From contig NZ_JACSRA010000015.1 of the NCBI RefSeq assembly GCF_014836335.1, positions 30,528-94,527 on the forward strand: DNA of 64,000 bases, read 5' to 3'. Made by a program: the position numbers and the translations under genes. Origin of the DNA: Clostridium cibarium (GTDB lineage Bacteria; Bacillota; Clostridia; Clostridiales; Clostridiaceae). Shown one piece after another: positions 26,030 to 35,682 of this stretch; within the stretch, counting starts at the first letter, position 1, and each line of letters begins with the position of its first letter. The notes beneath the pieces are model-generated. The model did no database searches. It worked only from the letters and a program-made list of their open reading frames with translations, and was not told the origin of the DNA.

Positions 26030-26651
26030 AAATGAATTTTTCAAAATTCTGAAAGAAGGTCTTAATGATTTTCCTGAAAAAGAACTTCAAGACATCTTAT
26101 ATGACTATGAAGAACATTTTTCAAACGCCAAGGCCGATGGTAAATCAGACGAAGAAATAATTAAAGAACTTGGCGATCCATATGTGATAGTTAATCAATA
26201 TAGAAGCGGATATGTTCAAGGTATTCCAAAATCTACTTATAATGAATCTAATTCTTCCAACTCTACTAAGAATACTTCCAACAATTCGAATTCATCTAAT
26301 ACTATATTAAAAATTGCAATAGTAATATTAGCTTTTATTCTCTTCAACTCATTTATTCTAGGAGCTACAGGTGCTGGTCTAGGCATCCTTTTAACTATTA
26401 TAATTCTACCGTTTTCATTATTAATAGGGTGCATAGGTCTACTACTTGGGAAACTTGGATTAGGTATCTTAGGTGTTAGTATACCTGCCTTTTTAGCTGA
26501 TCTTCCATTGAGCGTAGTTATATTAGTCACTATAGGTTCATTGGCTTTTACTATTTTTTCTATAATAGTACTTATATATGTTTTAAAACTTATAATTTTA
26601 GCAATACGAAAACTTATAAACAAATTTTCTAGTAAGGAGGATAACCGATGA
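26022..26651 (+). CDS. DUF1700 family membrane protein (HAAS-type N-terminal domain)
   Basis: This 209-residue protein has a cytosolic N-terminal domain typical of DUF1700 ([20 protein letters not shown], then [11 protein letters not shown]), an Asn/Ser linker at about residues 75-90, and about three hydrophobic segments. The start is taken as the GTG at 26022, because AGGAGG lies 8 nt before it; the ATG at 26016 would be only 2 nt from the ribosome site. It overlaps padR upstream and shares an ATGA junction with the DUF4097 gene. The family often accompanies PadR regulators and is thought to act with DUF4097 proteins at the membrane; no reaction is known. Confidence 0.85.
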   Translation: MNKNEFFKILKEGLNDFPEKELQDILYDYEEHFSNAKADGKSDEEIIKELGDPYVIVNQYRSGYVQGIPKSTYNESNSSNSTKNTSNNSNSSNTILKIAIVILAFILFNSFILGATGAGLGILLTIIILPFSLLIGCIGLLLGKLGLGILGVSIPAFLADLPLSVVILVTIGSLAFTIFSIIVLIYVLKLIILAIRKLINKFSSKEDNR

Positions 26652-27589
26652 AAAAATTTGTGCCCACTAAAGTGAAAATTTCTTTAATTATATTAGCAAT
26701 TATATCTTTATGTAGTTACCTTTCAGCAGCAATAGTATTATTCAACAGCGGTTACTCTCTTTCTTCTTATTTCTCTGATTGGGACTCAGATTTCAGATGG
26801 AATTTTGGTTGGAATAATCACTACAACTCCTCAGGTACTGTAGAAAAAGATTTTTCTCCTACTGTACAAAATATAAATATAGAATCAATTTCACATAATT
26901 TATCAATACAGTCATACGATGGGTCAACAATTAAAGTTAACATTGATGGGCATTTTGATGATAATAACAATTATACAAAAGGATTAAGTAGATTTGATAT
27001 TACTGATAATGATGTGAACATCCTAACTAACACTGCTTTGAGAAATTCAAATTTTCATTTAAATATTTATATATCCAAAACTTATAAAAACAATATTTCT
27101 CTAAAAAGTTTGAGTGGATCTATAAATATTAATGGATTAGAATTGACTAACCTTTTAGCTAATACTACTAGTGGAGATATAATACTAAAAAATACAAATG
27201 TAAATACAGTTTCTTTAGAAAGTAAAAGCGGCAAGATTGATTCGCCTTCTATAACAAGCAACAATTCTAAATTTAAGACTCTTAGCGGAAATATTTATCT
27301 TGGAGGAATACTCGGAGATTCTGATGTAAATTCAACTTCTGGCTCAATTAAGTTGAAACTATCTAACCTTGGTAATATCTCCAACTTTTCCTCTATTTCA
27401 AGCGATATTGACCTAACTATACCAAAGGAAGTTGGTTATACAGTTTCTTTTTCAACTACTACAGGAACACTTAATGGTAGAAACAAGAATGTGGATTTAA
27501 ATAAAAATGATAATATATCTTTATCTAATGGAGATGGTTCAAAAAGTGTAACTGTTAAAACTACCTCAGGTGATCTTTCTGTAAAATAA
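26648..27589 (+). CDS. DUF4097 family beta-helix membrane-anchored protein
   Basis: This 313-residue protein has an N-terminal membrane anchor (about residues 10-32). A long beta-repeat domain follows, in which short strands recur with S-G-x-I/D steps (SLSGSINI, TTSGDIIL, SKSGKIDS, TLSGNIYL, STSGSIKL, TTTGTLNG, TTSGDLSV). This is the DUF4097 pattern, predicted as a right-handed beta-helix facing outward. It starts at the ATGA overlap with DUF1700, preceded by AAGGAGG, and ends at a bidirectional terminator. It is probably an envelope sensor or scaffold working with the DUF1700 protein; function is otherwise unknown. Confidence 0.85.
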   Translation: MKKFVPTKVKISLIILAIISLCSYLSAAIVLFNSGYSLSSYFSDWDSDFRWNFGWNNHYNSSGTVEKDFSPTVQNINIESISHNLSIQSYDGSTIKVNIDGHFDDNNNYTKGLSRFDITDNDVNILTNTALRNSNFHLNIYISKTYKNNISLKSLSGSININGLELTNLLANTTSGDIILKNTNVNTVSLESKSGKIDSPSITSNNSKFKTLSGNIYLGGILGDSDVNSTSGSIKLKLSNLGNISNFSSISSDIDLTIPKEVGYTVSFSTTTGTLNGRNKNVDLNKNDNISLSNGDGSKSVTVKTTSGDLSVK

Positions 27590-27610
27590 AAAAGGGCTTG
27601 GCCCTTTTTT
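27588..27610. terminator. Bidirectional intrinsic terminator
   Basis: AAAAAAGGGC and GCCCTTTTTT form a perfect 10-bp stem with a 3-nt loop. The A and T runs serve the convergent DUF4097 and amidase genes. Confidence 0.93.
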
Positions 27611-27611
27611 A

Positions 27612-28316
27612 TTAATTCTTAAATTCTTTTTCTTTAAGTATTTCATCTTTTATTCTTTCCTTAATCTCTTCCATTGGAAACTTTGCACCTGGACACAAGG
27701 TTTGATATACATCCTTATGTCCGATTAATTCCTTAATATTATATTTTATTATCATATCTGTAGATAGCTTAATTAAAGAATCCTTTTCTTCTTCTGTAGG
27801 ATTTTCCTCTTGGAAATTTCCTTCCAAACATATTCCAATGCTTTCATAGTTCTTACCCACAGTATGAGCTCCTGTATATTCTTCTGGTCTTCCCCTATAT
27901 ATATTTCCATCTTTCCTAATATAAAAGTTATATCCTATTCCTCCCCAGCCCTTCTCTTTATGATCTTCATTTATACTTTGAGGAGTTAATTCTGAAGCAG
28001 CTGTATGATGATACACGAGCATAGTAGGTTTATTTTCTTTTTCAATATCTTCATCAAATTTATAATCAATTTCTTTGATATTTAAACTATCTTCATATTC
28101 TTGTCTATGAGACTGAAAATCTCCAATTTCATATTCTCCCGCATTCATATATAATAAATATTCAACATAACTTTTCGAATAATCACTTGCTTTAATATTT
28201 CTCGCTATATATATGCTTAACATAACTATAACTCCAGTAACTATATATGTTTTTATTCTTCTTCTCTTCATCTTCTTTTCAAATTCAACTCGCCTTTGAT
28301 TTTTAATTATAACCAC
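27612..28316 (-). CDS. N-acetylmuramoyl-L-alanine amidase (PGRP/Amidase_2 domain), membrane-anchored
   Basis: This protein of about 234 residues has a basic N-terminus with a single hydrophobic segment (KTYIVTGVIVMLSIYIA) and then an Amidase_2 domain. Zinc-ligand candidates are visible: YHHTAA, GAHTVGKN and GHKDVYQTLCPG (the His..His..Cys set), with the conserved YRGRPEEYTGAH and ESIGICLEG blocks. It would cleave the MurNAc-L-Ala bond of peptidoglycan on the cell surface. The start is uncertain: I chose the GTG at 28316 with AAGGTGA 5 nt upstream. The open frame extends to 28358 and the ATG at 28271 is also possible. Confidence 0.87.
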   Translation of the reverse strand: MVIIKNQRRVEFEKKMKRRRIKTYIVTGVIVMLSIYIARNIKASDYSKSYVEYLLYMNAGEYEIGDFQSHRQEYEDSLNIKEIDYKFDEDIEKENKPTMLVYHHTAASELTPQSINEDHKEKGWGGIGYNFYIRKDGNIYRGRPEEYTGAHTVGKNYESIGICLEGNFQEENPTEEEKDSLIKLSTDMIIKYNIKELIGHKDVYQTLCPGAKFPMEEIKERIKDEILKEKEFKN

Positions 28317-28395
28317 ATTACTCACCTTCAATTTACAATAAAATCCACTTACTTCCATTATATAGTAAATAGGTTATTTTTTGAATTGTTTTACA

Positions 28396-28425
28396 TAATA
28401 AAAAGACTAGGTTTCCCTAGTCTTT
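28396..28425 (-). terminator. Intrinsic terminator after CDF copy 2
   Basis: AAGACTAGG and CCTAGTCTT (minus strand), GAAA loop, followed by TTTATTAT, directly at the gene's end. Confidence 0.88.
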
Positions 28426-29328
28426 CTATAAAGCCCACTTTCTATCTCCTGTAAAGTTAACATTTAACCACTTTTTAAAATTTAAACTCTTCATATTTTT
28501 GTAAACTTCTTCTCTTACCTTATCCATCTCTTCAAGTTCGTTTAACGTAGAATTATCATTAAATACAAAATCAATTTCTATCCTTAATTCTCTTCCTATT
28601 TTACTTACTCTAGTTATAGAATCTTCAAAGTTATATTCTTCCTCTATATTTTTAACTATAGTATAAATTCTATCATTGATCTCCTCATCTGCAGAACTAT
28701 TAATGATTTCCTTAAAACTTTTATGAAGCATAATTATAGGAACTCTTATAAATAGTATTGATGAAATTATAACCATTAAAGGATCAACGTATTTAGTAAG
28801 ATGAGATAGTGAATTCATTTCTAAAACTATAGAAACTATAAATCCACAAAGTACTCCAATACTTAAAAAAGTATCCATTAACCATTGATTATTTTCTGCC
28901 TTCACTATATCAGATGGTACATTTTTTCGCATTCTATACATAATAACATATACCAATGCACATCCAACTGATGATATTAATGAATATCCTAATGCTAAAT
29001 CTGCATCCACAGAATTTCCACCTTCAATAAATTCTTTAATTCCATTAATAAAAGTCAAACTACACATGACAGCTAATACAATTGAATGAAAAGCTACCAT
29101 GATAGGTTCCAACATTCCCTTACCAAAAGGAAATTTATCAAAGTCTGTTTTTTCTATATAATTAGTTATACCTATTGATAACATAGATAATAATAAACTT
29201 ATTAATGCATATAAGCCATCAAACATAATCATGCTTGAGTTAATTATTGTCCCCCATACTATCCCAAGTACAGCAAAAAACAATCCACCTAATGCTGAAA
29301 GTTTTAGTATGTTTTTTTCCCTTTTCAT
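28426..29328 (-). CDS. CDF superfamily cation transporter with atypical metal-site residues
   Basis: This 300-residue protein has the CDF fold: six hydrophobic segments, FPFGKGMLEPI as the cytoplasmic motif after TM2, and a C-terminal domain of about 85 residues. Against the canonical tetrahedral site (DxxxD in TM2 and H/DxxxD in TM5), it shows FDGLYALIS (one Asp, Ala at the second position) and QWLMDT (Gln then Asp). Only half of the acidic ligands remain, so substrate and even activity are uncertain. The start is the ATG at 29328, chosen for AGAGGTG just upstream; the frame is open for 20 codons more. It is monocistronic. Confidence 0.8.
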   Translation of the reverse strand: MKREKNILKLSALGGLFFAVLGIVWGTIINSSMIMFDGLYALISLLLSMLSIGITNYIEKTDFDKFPFGKGMLEPIMVAFHSIVLAVMCSLTFINGIKEFIEGGNSVDADLALGYSLISSVGCALVYVIMYRMRKNVPSDIVKAENNQWLMDTFLSIGVLCGFIVSIVLEMNSLSHLTKYVDPLMVIISSILFIRVPIIMLHKSFKEIINSSADEEINDRIYTIVKNIEEEYNFEDSITRVSKIGRELRIEIDFVFNDNSTLNELEEMDKVREEVYKNMKSLNFKKWLNVNFTGDRKWAL

Positions 29329-29573
29329 TTTTTCACCTCTATCAAATTCTTCTAATATAATTATATTATTTAAAAATTCAAGGGACAACTGACTAATATA
29401 TGGTGTTTTTTATACTAATAACGGTTATTCTTTATTGTGGAACTTTTTTCATAAAGCACATTAGTACTTAAATTGTTACTTATTAGTACAATTTAATAAT
29501 ATTTCATTCTCTTTTTTCCGTTTTAAATTTTAAGTTAACTCATTTTTAATTTCAAAGTTCTAAAATCTAATTA

Positions 29574-29609
29574 ACTAAAGAAGCTCCCATAATTATTAGG
29601 GAGCTCCTT
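29574..29609 (-). terminator. Intrinsic terminator after glgP
   Basis: GGAGCTCCC and GGGAGCTTC (minus strand) with a loop of about 10 nt, followed by TTT. The gap 29389-29573 shows nothing else. Confidence 0.75.
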
Positions 29610-29644
29610 TATATATATTAACAACAAATTAAGGGGAAGCTTTA

Positions 29645-32002
29645 TTATAATGACTTTCTTTCTACCATCCAAATCTCCCTAGCGTACTCTAATATTGTCC
29701 TATCGCTAGAAAAAATTCCTGCATTGCATGTATTTAAGAAACATTTCTTTGCCCACTCTTCTTTATCCTTATAAGCCTCAAATACCTTATCTTCAGTTTC
29801 CTTAAAACTTTGGAAATCAGCTAATAAATAATACTGATCCCCTTCTTCTAATAGAGAATCGAATAAATCTTCGAAATCTCCACTGCCTCCATCATCAAAA
29901 GTTCCATCTACTAAAGCATCTACTACTCTCTTTAAACTTGGATTCTTTTCATAATAATCTTTTGGATTATAATTCTTACCAAGCTCTTCTATATCTTCTA
30001 CCTCTAATCCAAATATAAAGTTATTTTCTCTTCCACTTTCATTCACTATTTCAACATTAGCTCCATCCAAAGTACCAAATGTAGGTGCTCCGTTTAGCAT
30101 AAGCTTCATATTTCCAGTACCTGAAGCTTCCTTACCAGCAGTTGAGATTTGCTTTGAAATATCTGCTGCTGGACATAATTTTTCTGCATAGGATACTCTA
30201 TAATTTTGCACAAACACAACCTTAATCTTTCCATTAATGGTTTTATCATTATTAACTAAGTTTGCTATTTCATTAATAAATTTAACTATTGCCTTTGCTC
30301 TCTTATAACCAGGGAATGCCTTTGCTCCAAACAAAAATGTTATTTTTGGTATATCCATATTAGAATCTTCTTTAACTCTATAATAAAGGTCTAGTATATA
30401 AAAAGCATTTAACAATTGTCTCTTATATTCATGTAGTCTCTTAATTTGAATATCAAATAGTGAATCTGGATCTATAGTAACACCTTCATTTTCTTTAACA
30501 TATTCAGCTAACTGCTCTTTCTTTTTATGCTTGATACTCATAAACTTATTTAATACTGACTTATCATTAACATACTTTTCTAAATTCTTTAATAATGAAA
30601 GATCTCTTACCCAATCTTCATTACCTAAAACTTCTGTTATTAATGAAGATAACTCGGGATTGCAAAGTCTAAGCCATCTTCTTGGTGTAATTCCATTAGT
30701 CTTGTTCTGGAATTTTTCTGGATAAAGCTCATACCAATTTTTAAGTTCAGTTTCCTTTAATATATCTGTATGAAGTTTAGCTACTCCATTTACTGCTGAT
30801 CCAACATGGATAGCTAAATTTGCCATTCTAGCTTGCTTCTTATATATTATTCTATAATCCTTAATTGCATTTCCACTATATCCTGCTGCCTTCAATTCAG
30901 CTATAAATCTCTTATCAATTTCTTGTATTACTTCTAATATTCTAGGGAATAATTCTTTTATTAAAGTTATATCCCACTTTTCTAAAGCTTCTGCTAAAAT
31001 TGTATGATTTGTATAACTAAACATACACTTTGCTATACTTAAACTCTCATCAAAAGTTAATCCTTCTTCATCCACTAATATTCTTATTAACTCTGGAATA
31101 CCTAAAGTTGGATGAGTATCATTTAATTGAACAGCATTTAATTCACCTAACCTTTTGGTAACGGTTCCGAATTTTTCTTTGTGTTTTTTAATTATATCCT
31201 TTATTGATGCACTTACTAAAAGATATTGTTGCTTTAATCTTAATAGCTTTCCTTCTTCAGTAGAATCATTTGGATATAATACCCTTGTAATATCTTCTGC
31301 TCTATTCTTAAGTCTTATCGCTTCATCATATTTTTGATCGTTGAATAACTTAAAATCAAACTCTTTTAGTGGTTCTGCTTTCCATAACCTTAAGGTATTA
31401 ACATTTCTTGTGCCATATCCTATTATTGGCATATCATAAGGTACTGCTTTAACATCCATATCCTCAAAATGAATAACCTGAGTTTCTGATTCTTTTCTTA
31501 TACTCCATGGATCTCCATACTTAAGCCAATAATCCCCATCTTCAACTTGAAAACCATCTTCTACATATTGATTAAATAATCCATTATTATATCTAAGTCC
31601 ATATCCTATTAATGGAATTTCCATAGTAGCAGCAGAATCCATAAAACAAGCTGACAATCTGCCTAGTCCACCATTTCCAAGTCCTGCATCCTCTTCTATT
31701 TCCTCAATCTTATTTATATTTATATTTAGTTCTTCTAATAACTCCCTTACTTCATCATATACTCCCATGCTTATTAAGTTATTACCAAGAGCTCTACCCA
31801 TTAGATATTCAGCTGAAAAATAATAAGCTTGTTTACCTTTTGCATATAATTCTGTAGTTTCATTCCAATCGTCTACTATATTTTCTAATAAACTTAAAGA
31901 GAGTGCATTGAATATTTCATAATCTAAAGCCTTGTCTAAAGTCTTGCCATATTTAACTTTTATCGTTCTTTCAATACTTAATTTTAGTTCTTCTTTATTC
32001 AT
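29645..32002 (-). CDS. glgP: Glycogen/maltodextrin phosphorylase
   Basis: This 785-residue GT35 phosphorylase releases glucose-1-phosphate from the non-reducing ends of alpha-1,4-glucans. Visible motifs: EDAGLGNGGLGRLSACF (about residue 110), the nucleotide/phosphate region NGITPRRWL, and the pyridoxal-phosphate lysine in TGNMKLMLNGAPT (about residue 633). The start is the ATG at 32002, because GGAAGGTG lies just upstream; it overlaps the end of malQ by 8 nt, so translation is probably coupled. It is the last gene of the lacI-GH31-malQ-glgP operon and completes maltodextrin breakdown. Confidence 0.96.
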   Translation of the reverse strand: MNKEELKLSIERTIKVKYGKTLDKALDYEIFNALSLSLLENIVDDWNETTELYAKGKQAYYFSAEYLMGRALGNNLISMGVYDEVRELLEELNININKIEEIEEDAGLGNGGLGRLSACFMDSAATMEIPLIGYGLRYNNGLFNQYVEDGFQVEDGDYWLKYGDPWSIRKESETQVIHFEDMDVKAVPYDMPIIGYGTRNVNTLRLWKAEPLKEFDFKLFNDQKYDEAIRLKNRAEDITRVLYPNDSTEEGKLLRLKQQYLLVSASIKDIIKKHKEKFGTVTKRLGELNAVQLNDTHPTLGIPELIRILVDEEGLTFDESLSIAKCMFSYTNHTILAEALEKWDITLIKELFPRILEVIQEIDKRFIAELKAAGYSGNAIKDYRIIYKKQARMANLAIHVGSAVNGVAKLHTDILKETELKNWYELYPEKFQNKTNGITPRRWLRLCNPELSSLITEVLGNEDWVRDLSLLKNLEKYVNDKSVLNKFMSIKHKKKEQLAEYVKENEGVTIDPDSLFDIQIKRLHEYKRQLLNAFYILDLYYRVKEDSNMDIPKITFLFGAKAFPGYKRAKAIVKFINEIANLVNNDKTINGKIKVVFVQNYRVSYAEKLCPAADISKQISTAGKEASGTGNMKLMLNGAPTFGTLDGANVEIVNESGRENNFIFGLEVEDIEELGKNYNPKDYYEKNPSLKRVVDALVDGTFDDGGSGDFEDLFDSLLEEGDQYYLLADFQSFKETEDKVFEAYKDKEEWAKKCFLNTCNAGIFSSDRTILEYAREIWMVERKSL

Positions 32003-33503
32003 TTTCTTCACACCTTCCATACATTCTTGTAAATTTATATATCTTTTTAGCTAACTCATCACTTAAACTATTTTTACCGATTCTCCACTTCCAATTTATC
32101 CCAAGAGTCGAAGGTAAATTTGTTCTTGCTTCATTTCCTAAATTTAGAAAATCCTGCATAGGTGCTATTGCCACGTCAGCAATACTTGCCCAAATTCCTC
32201 TTATGAAGCCCCAGTTGCATCCTTCTTTTCCGTTTAAGCCCAAATATTTTTTTGCTCTTTTTGTTTCCATCTTGCTACCTGTTTTTTCATACCACCCCAA
32301 GAAAGTGTCATTATCATGGGTACCAGTATATGCAATACAATTTTTAATATATCTATGTGGTAAGAAATTATTGTCAGGTTTCCCATCAAAAGCGAACTGT
32401 AATACCCTCATTCCTGGGAACTTACTCTCCTTTAAAAATTCTACTACATCATCAGTTAAATATCCTAAATCTTCAGCTATTATATTCAATTTTCCAAGTT
32501 TCTTCTCTATTGTATTAAAAAGATCAATTCCAGGGCCTTTTACCCATTCTCCATTTATAGCAGTTCTTTCTCCATAAGGAATCTCCCAATAAGATTCAAA
32601 CCCTCTAAAATGATCAATTCTTAAAATATCATACAGTTTTAAACTTTCTTTTATCCTCATTATCCACCAACTGTAATCATCCTCTTTCATATGATTCCAG
32701 TCATAAATTAAGTTCCCCCATAATTGTCCTGTACTAGAAAAAGCATCTGGAGGACATCCTGCCACAACTAAAGGTTCCAATGCATCCTTATCAATCTTAA
32801 AATTCTCAGGGTGACTCCATGTATCTACACTATCTTCTGCAACATAAATTGGTATATCTCCTATTATCTTAATTCCAAACTTATTAGCATAATTCTTTAA
32901 TTTCTCCCATTGCTCATAAAATAAATATTGTATAAATGACCAATAGTCTATATCATCTTTTAATCTTTCCTTATACGCATTAACCGCTTTAGGTGTTCTC
33001 CTCTTAATATCCTCATTCCATTTATACCATCCCTTTAATTCAAAATGGTATTTTAATGCCATATATAAAGAGTAATCTTCAAGCCAAAAGGATTTTTCTT
33101 TCTTAAATTCTTCAAACTTCTTTTGAATTTCGGGAAATCCTAATTTTTTATAATTGTTATATGCTTTTCTTAATACATTAAACTTTGATATAAATATTTC
33201 CCCATAATCAATAGAATCTCTATCTAATCCATAACTCTCATTTTTATATTCTTCTTCTTTTAACAGTCCTTCTTCCTCTAAAATACAACAATCAATAAAA
33301 TAAGGATTTCCTGCAAAAGCAGAGAAGCATTGATATGGTGAATCTCCATATCCTGTATGACCTAGCGGAAGCATCTGCCAATATTTAAATCCTGCCTTTT
33401 TTATGAAATCTACAAATTTATATGCTTCTTTTCCAAAAGACCCTATTCCATAATCATTTGGAAGTGAAGCAACATGCATTAAAATCCCTGCACCTCTGTC
33501 CAT
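31995..33503 (-). CDS. malQ: 4-alpha-glucanotransferase (copy 1)
   Basis: This 502-residue GH77 amylomaltase transfers 4-alpha-glucanosyl units between maltodextrins, making chains long enough for phosphorylase and releasing glucose. Visible motifs: YGDSPYQCFSAFAGNPYFID near the N-terminus, GDIPIYVAEDSVDTW, the nucleophile region RIDHFRGFE (about residue 290), IAEDLGYL with the acid/base Glu, and the TGTHDNDTFLGW motif. AGGAGG lies 8 nt before the ATG. It is co-transcribed with the GH31 gene (18-nt gap) and glgP (overlap). A second copy is 9 kb upstream. Confidence 0.96.
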   Translation of the reverse strand: MDRGAGILMHVASLPNDYGIGSFGKEAYKFVDFIKKAGFKYWQMLPLGHTGYGDSPYQCFSAFAGNPYFIDCCILEEEGLLKEEEYKNESYGLDRDSIDYGEIFISKFNVLRKAYNNYKKLGFPEIQKKFEEFKKEKSFWLEDYSLYMALKYHFELKGWYKWNEDIKRRTPKAVNAYKERLKDDIDYWSFIQYLFYEQWEKLKNYANKFGIKIIGDIPIYVAEDSVDTWSHPENFKIDKDALEPLVVAGCPPDAFSSTGQLWGNLIYDWNHMKEDDYSWWIMRIKESLKLYDILRIDHFRGFESYWEIPYGERTAINGEWVKGPGIDLFNTIEKKLGKLNIIAEDLGYLTDDVVEFLKESKFPGMRVLQFAFDGKPDNNFLPHRYIKNCIAYTGTHDNDTFLGWYEKTGSKMETKRAKKYLGLNGKEGCNWGFIRGIWASIADVAIAPMQDFLNLGNEARTNLPSTLGINWKWRIGKNSLSDELAKKIYKFTRMYGRCEENE

Positions 33504-33521
33504 ATCGCCTATCCTCCTATA

Positions 33522-35675
33522 CTATAATTCTCTTAAAATGGTTTCTTTTCTTCCTTCTAAGTCATAAATAACTACATTAATTTTCTTCAAAGCAGTATTT
33601 TCTGCTTTTTCTATTTTCAACTCATATTTATTACTTATCTTTTCTATAACTACTTTAACTAAATTGAATTTATTCTTTTTGCATTCTTTTGTAATTCCAT
33701 CATCGTCATAAAGAGTATATTCTGCTTTTTTATCTACAAATGCAATTAAATTCAATTCTTTTAAAGATAAATCTTTAACTTTATTTTCACTCTCAACCAA
33801 CGGTAATATCCTGTTTTTTCTTACAAAAAATATAGTTTCTTCCAACAAACAGTGAAAAAATTTACTTCCTTCATTGCAAACTTCGAATAATAACTTTCCT
33901 TCATGATTTAATTTGCAAAGAAGCATTTTTTCTGGCAGATAAATATACCGTCCCTTTGAATTTTGCTTATACATAGGCGCTATCATAAGTGAATTTCCTA
34001 AAATTAGTTGATCTTCTACCTCTTTAGAAAATTCATCTTCATATTCAAAAGTTAATGGTTTAAAATATAAATCATTATTTTTTATACACTTCATAAGTTC
34101 ACTATACAAATATGGAATTAGTGAATATCTAAAGCGTATTATATTTTTAATTATTTTTGTTGTTCCTTCATCAAATGCATATGGTTCTTGTGACCTTGAC
34201 CATCTTGATGTATGATTCCTATATAAAGGAGTAAATAGACTTAATTGATTCCATCTAATTAGCAAATCACTTGTAGTATCTCCAGCAAATCCTCCAGTAT
34301 CAGAACCTATAAACATAAATCCACACATATTTAAAGCTGGCAACATTTTCATAGTTAATTCTATGTGTTCCCACCAAGAAAATGAATCTCCTGTCCACAT
34401 TCCACCATATCTATGCATTCCTACAGAAGATGCTCTCGAAAATAATAAGAACCTTTTATTTTCATCTATATTTTCCAAACCTTCATAGGTTGCCTTAGTC
34501 ATATTTAATCCATATAAGTTATGGACATCATAATGATTTATTAGCTCTCCATCCACGTTATGATATATACTTTTGTAATCATCTATAGAATTAGCTAGTT
34601 TATTAAAATTATCTTTAAGTTCAAAATATGAATATACGTCTATATTCTCCTTCTTTATCTCTTCTGCTCTTTTAAAAGCGCTTTCTAAACCCTTATCAGA
34701 ATAAAACAATGCTGGTTCATTCATATCATTCCAAAAACCTTCGATTCCTTTATCAGTTAGTATCTTGTATTTTTCTCCAAACCATTTTCTGGCTCTTGAG
34801 TTTAAAAAGTCTGGTAAATGCACCTTTCCAGGCCATACTGCAGTTACAAATGGATCACCATCCTTATCAGTACAAAAATATCCTCCCTCTACTCCTTCTT
34901 CATAAATAGGATATCCTTCTTCTACCTTTATCCCTGCATCAATTATAGGAATAACTTTAACTCCTTCATCCATGCAATCATCTACTAAGCCCTCAAAACT
35001 TGGAAAGGCGGTTCTATCTACAGTAAAATCTTTAAATCTTTCCATGTAATCTATATCTAAATACAACATTTCTAGAGGAATATCATTTTCCTTAAACTTC
35101 CTAATTACTTCCCTAGCTTCAGTTTCAGTTCCATATCCCCATCTACTTTGTCCATAACCTAATGCCCATTTTGGTGGAATATAGCTTTCCCCAATTAGCA
35201 TTCTAAATTCCTTTACTATATCATTCAAACTATTACCTTCAATGATATATAACCCATAATTTTGATTTTCACAAGTAATCTTTATTTTATTGTGATCTGT
35301 ATATCCTATATCGAATATGACTTTTGAAGGACTATCTATAAATATCCCAAAGTTTTCTTTTCCATGGACTACAAAAAAATTATGAGCTCCATATAAACTT
35401 CTTTTATTTGGTGTATGGCTATATTCGTCAGTACAAAAGCTCTCATATATCCAACCTCTTTTGTTAAGGCCTCTTACATTTTCCCCTAAGCCGTATATTA
35501 TATCATTATCAGACATGTAGTAGTTTAAATTTCCATCTTCATCTATATCTAAATACTTTAAGCTATAACTTCTATCAGTTTTAATCTTATTAGTATCTAA
35601 AATTACCGCATCAGTATTTATTGGGTTTCCAATAATATATCTTATTACATTTTCATCTATTTTTAATCCATTCAC
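33522..35675 (-). CDS. GH31 family alpha-glucosidase
   Basis: This 717-residue GH31 enzyme has the N-terminal beta-sandwich (GLGENVRGLNKRGW), the barrel with YLDIDYMERFKDFT, the nucleophile region GFWNDMNEPALF (Asp), then the acid/base region MWTGDSFSWWEH, and FMFIGSDTGGFAGD. No signal peptide is present, so it acts in the cytosol, most likely hydrolysing maltose, isomaltose or small maltodextrins to glucose. It starts with GTG, 7 nt past the lacI stop, sharing that gene's AGAGAGGATAG end as a ribosome site. It is the second gene of the degradation operon. Specificity within GH31 cannot be fixed from the sequence. Confidence 0.93.
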   Translation of the reverse strand: MNGLKIDENVIRYIIGNPINTDAVILDTNKIKTDRSYSLKYLDIDEDGNLNYYMSDNDIIYGLGENVRGLNKRGWIYESFCTDEYSHTPNKRSLYGAHNFFVVHGKENFGIFIDSPSKVIFDIGYTDHNKIKITCENQNYGLYIIEGNSLNDIVKEFRMLIGESYIPPKWALGYGQSRWGYGTETEAREVIRKFKENDIPLEMLYLDIDYMERFKDFTVDRTAFPSFEGLVDDCMDEGVKVIPIIDAGIKVEEGYPIYEEGVEGGYFCTDKDGDPFVTAVWPGKVHLPDFLNSRARKWFGEKYKILTDKGIEGFWNDMNEPALFYSDKGLESAFKRAEEIKKENIDVYSYFELKDNFNKLANSIDDYKSIYHNVDGELINHYDVHNLYGLNMTKATYEGLENIDENKRFLLFSRASSVGMHRYGGMWTGDSFSWWEHIELTMKMLPALNMCGFMFIGSDTGGFAGDTTSDLLIRWNQLSLFTPLYRNHTSRWSRSQEPYAFDEGTTKIIKNIIRFRYSLIPYLYSELMKCIKNNDLYFKPLTFEYEDEFSKEVEDQLILGNSLMIAPMYKQNSKGRYIYLPEKMLLCKLNHEGKLLFEVCNEGSKFFHCLLEETIFFVRKNRILPLVESENKVKDLSLKELNLIAFVDKKAEYTLYDDDGITKECKKNKFNLVKVVIEKISNKYELKIEKAENTALKKINVVIYDLEGRKETILREL

Positions 35676-35682
35676 TCTACAC

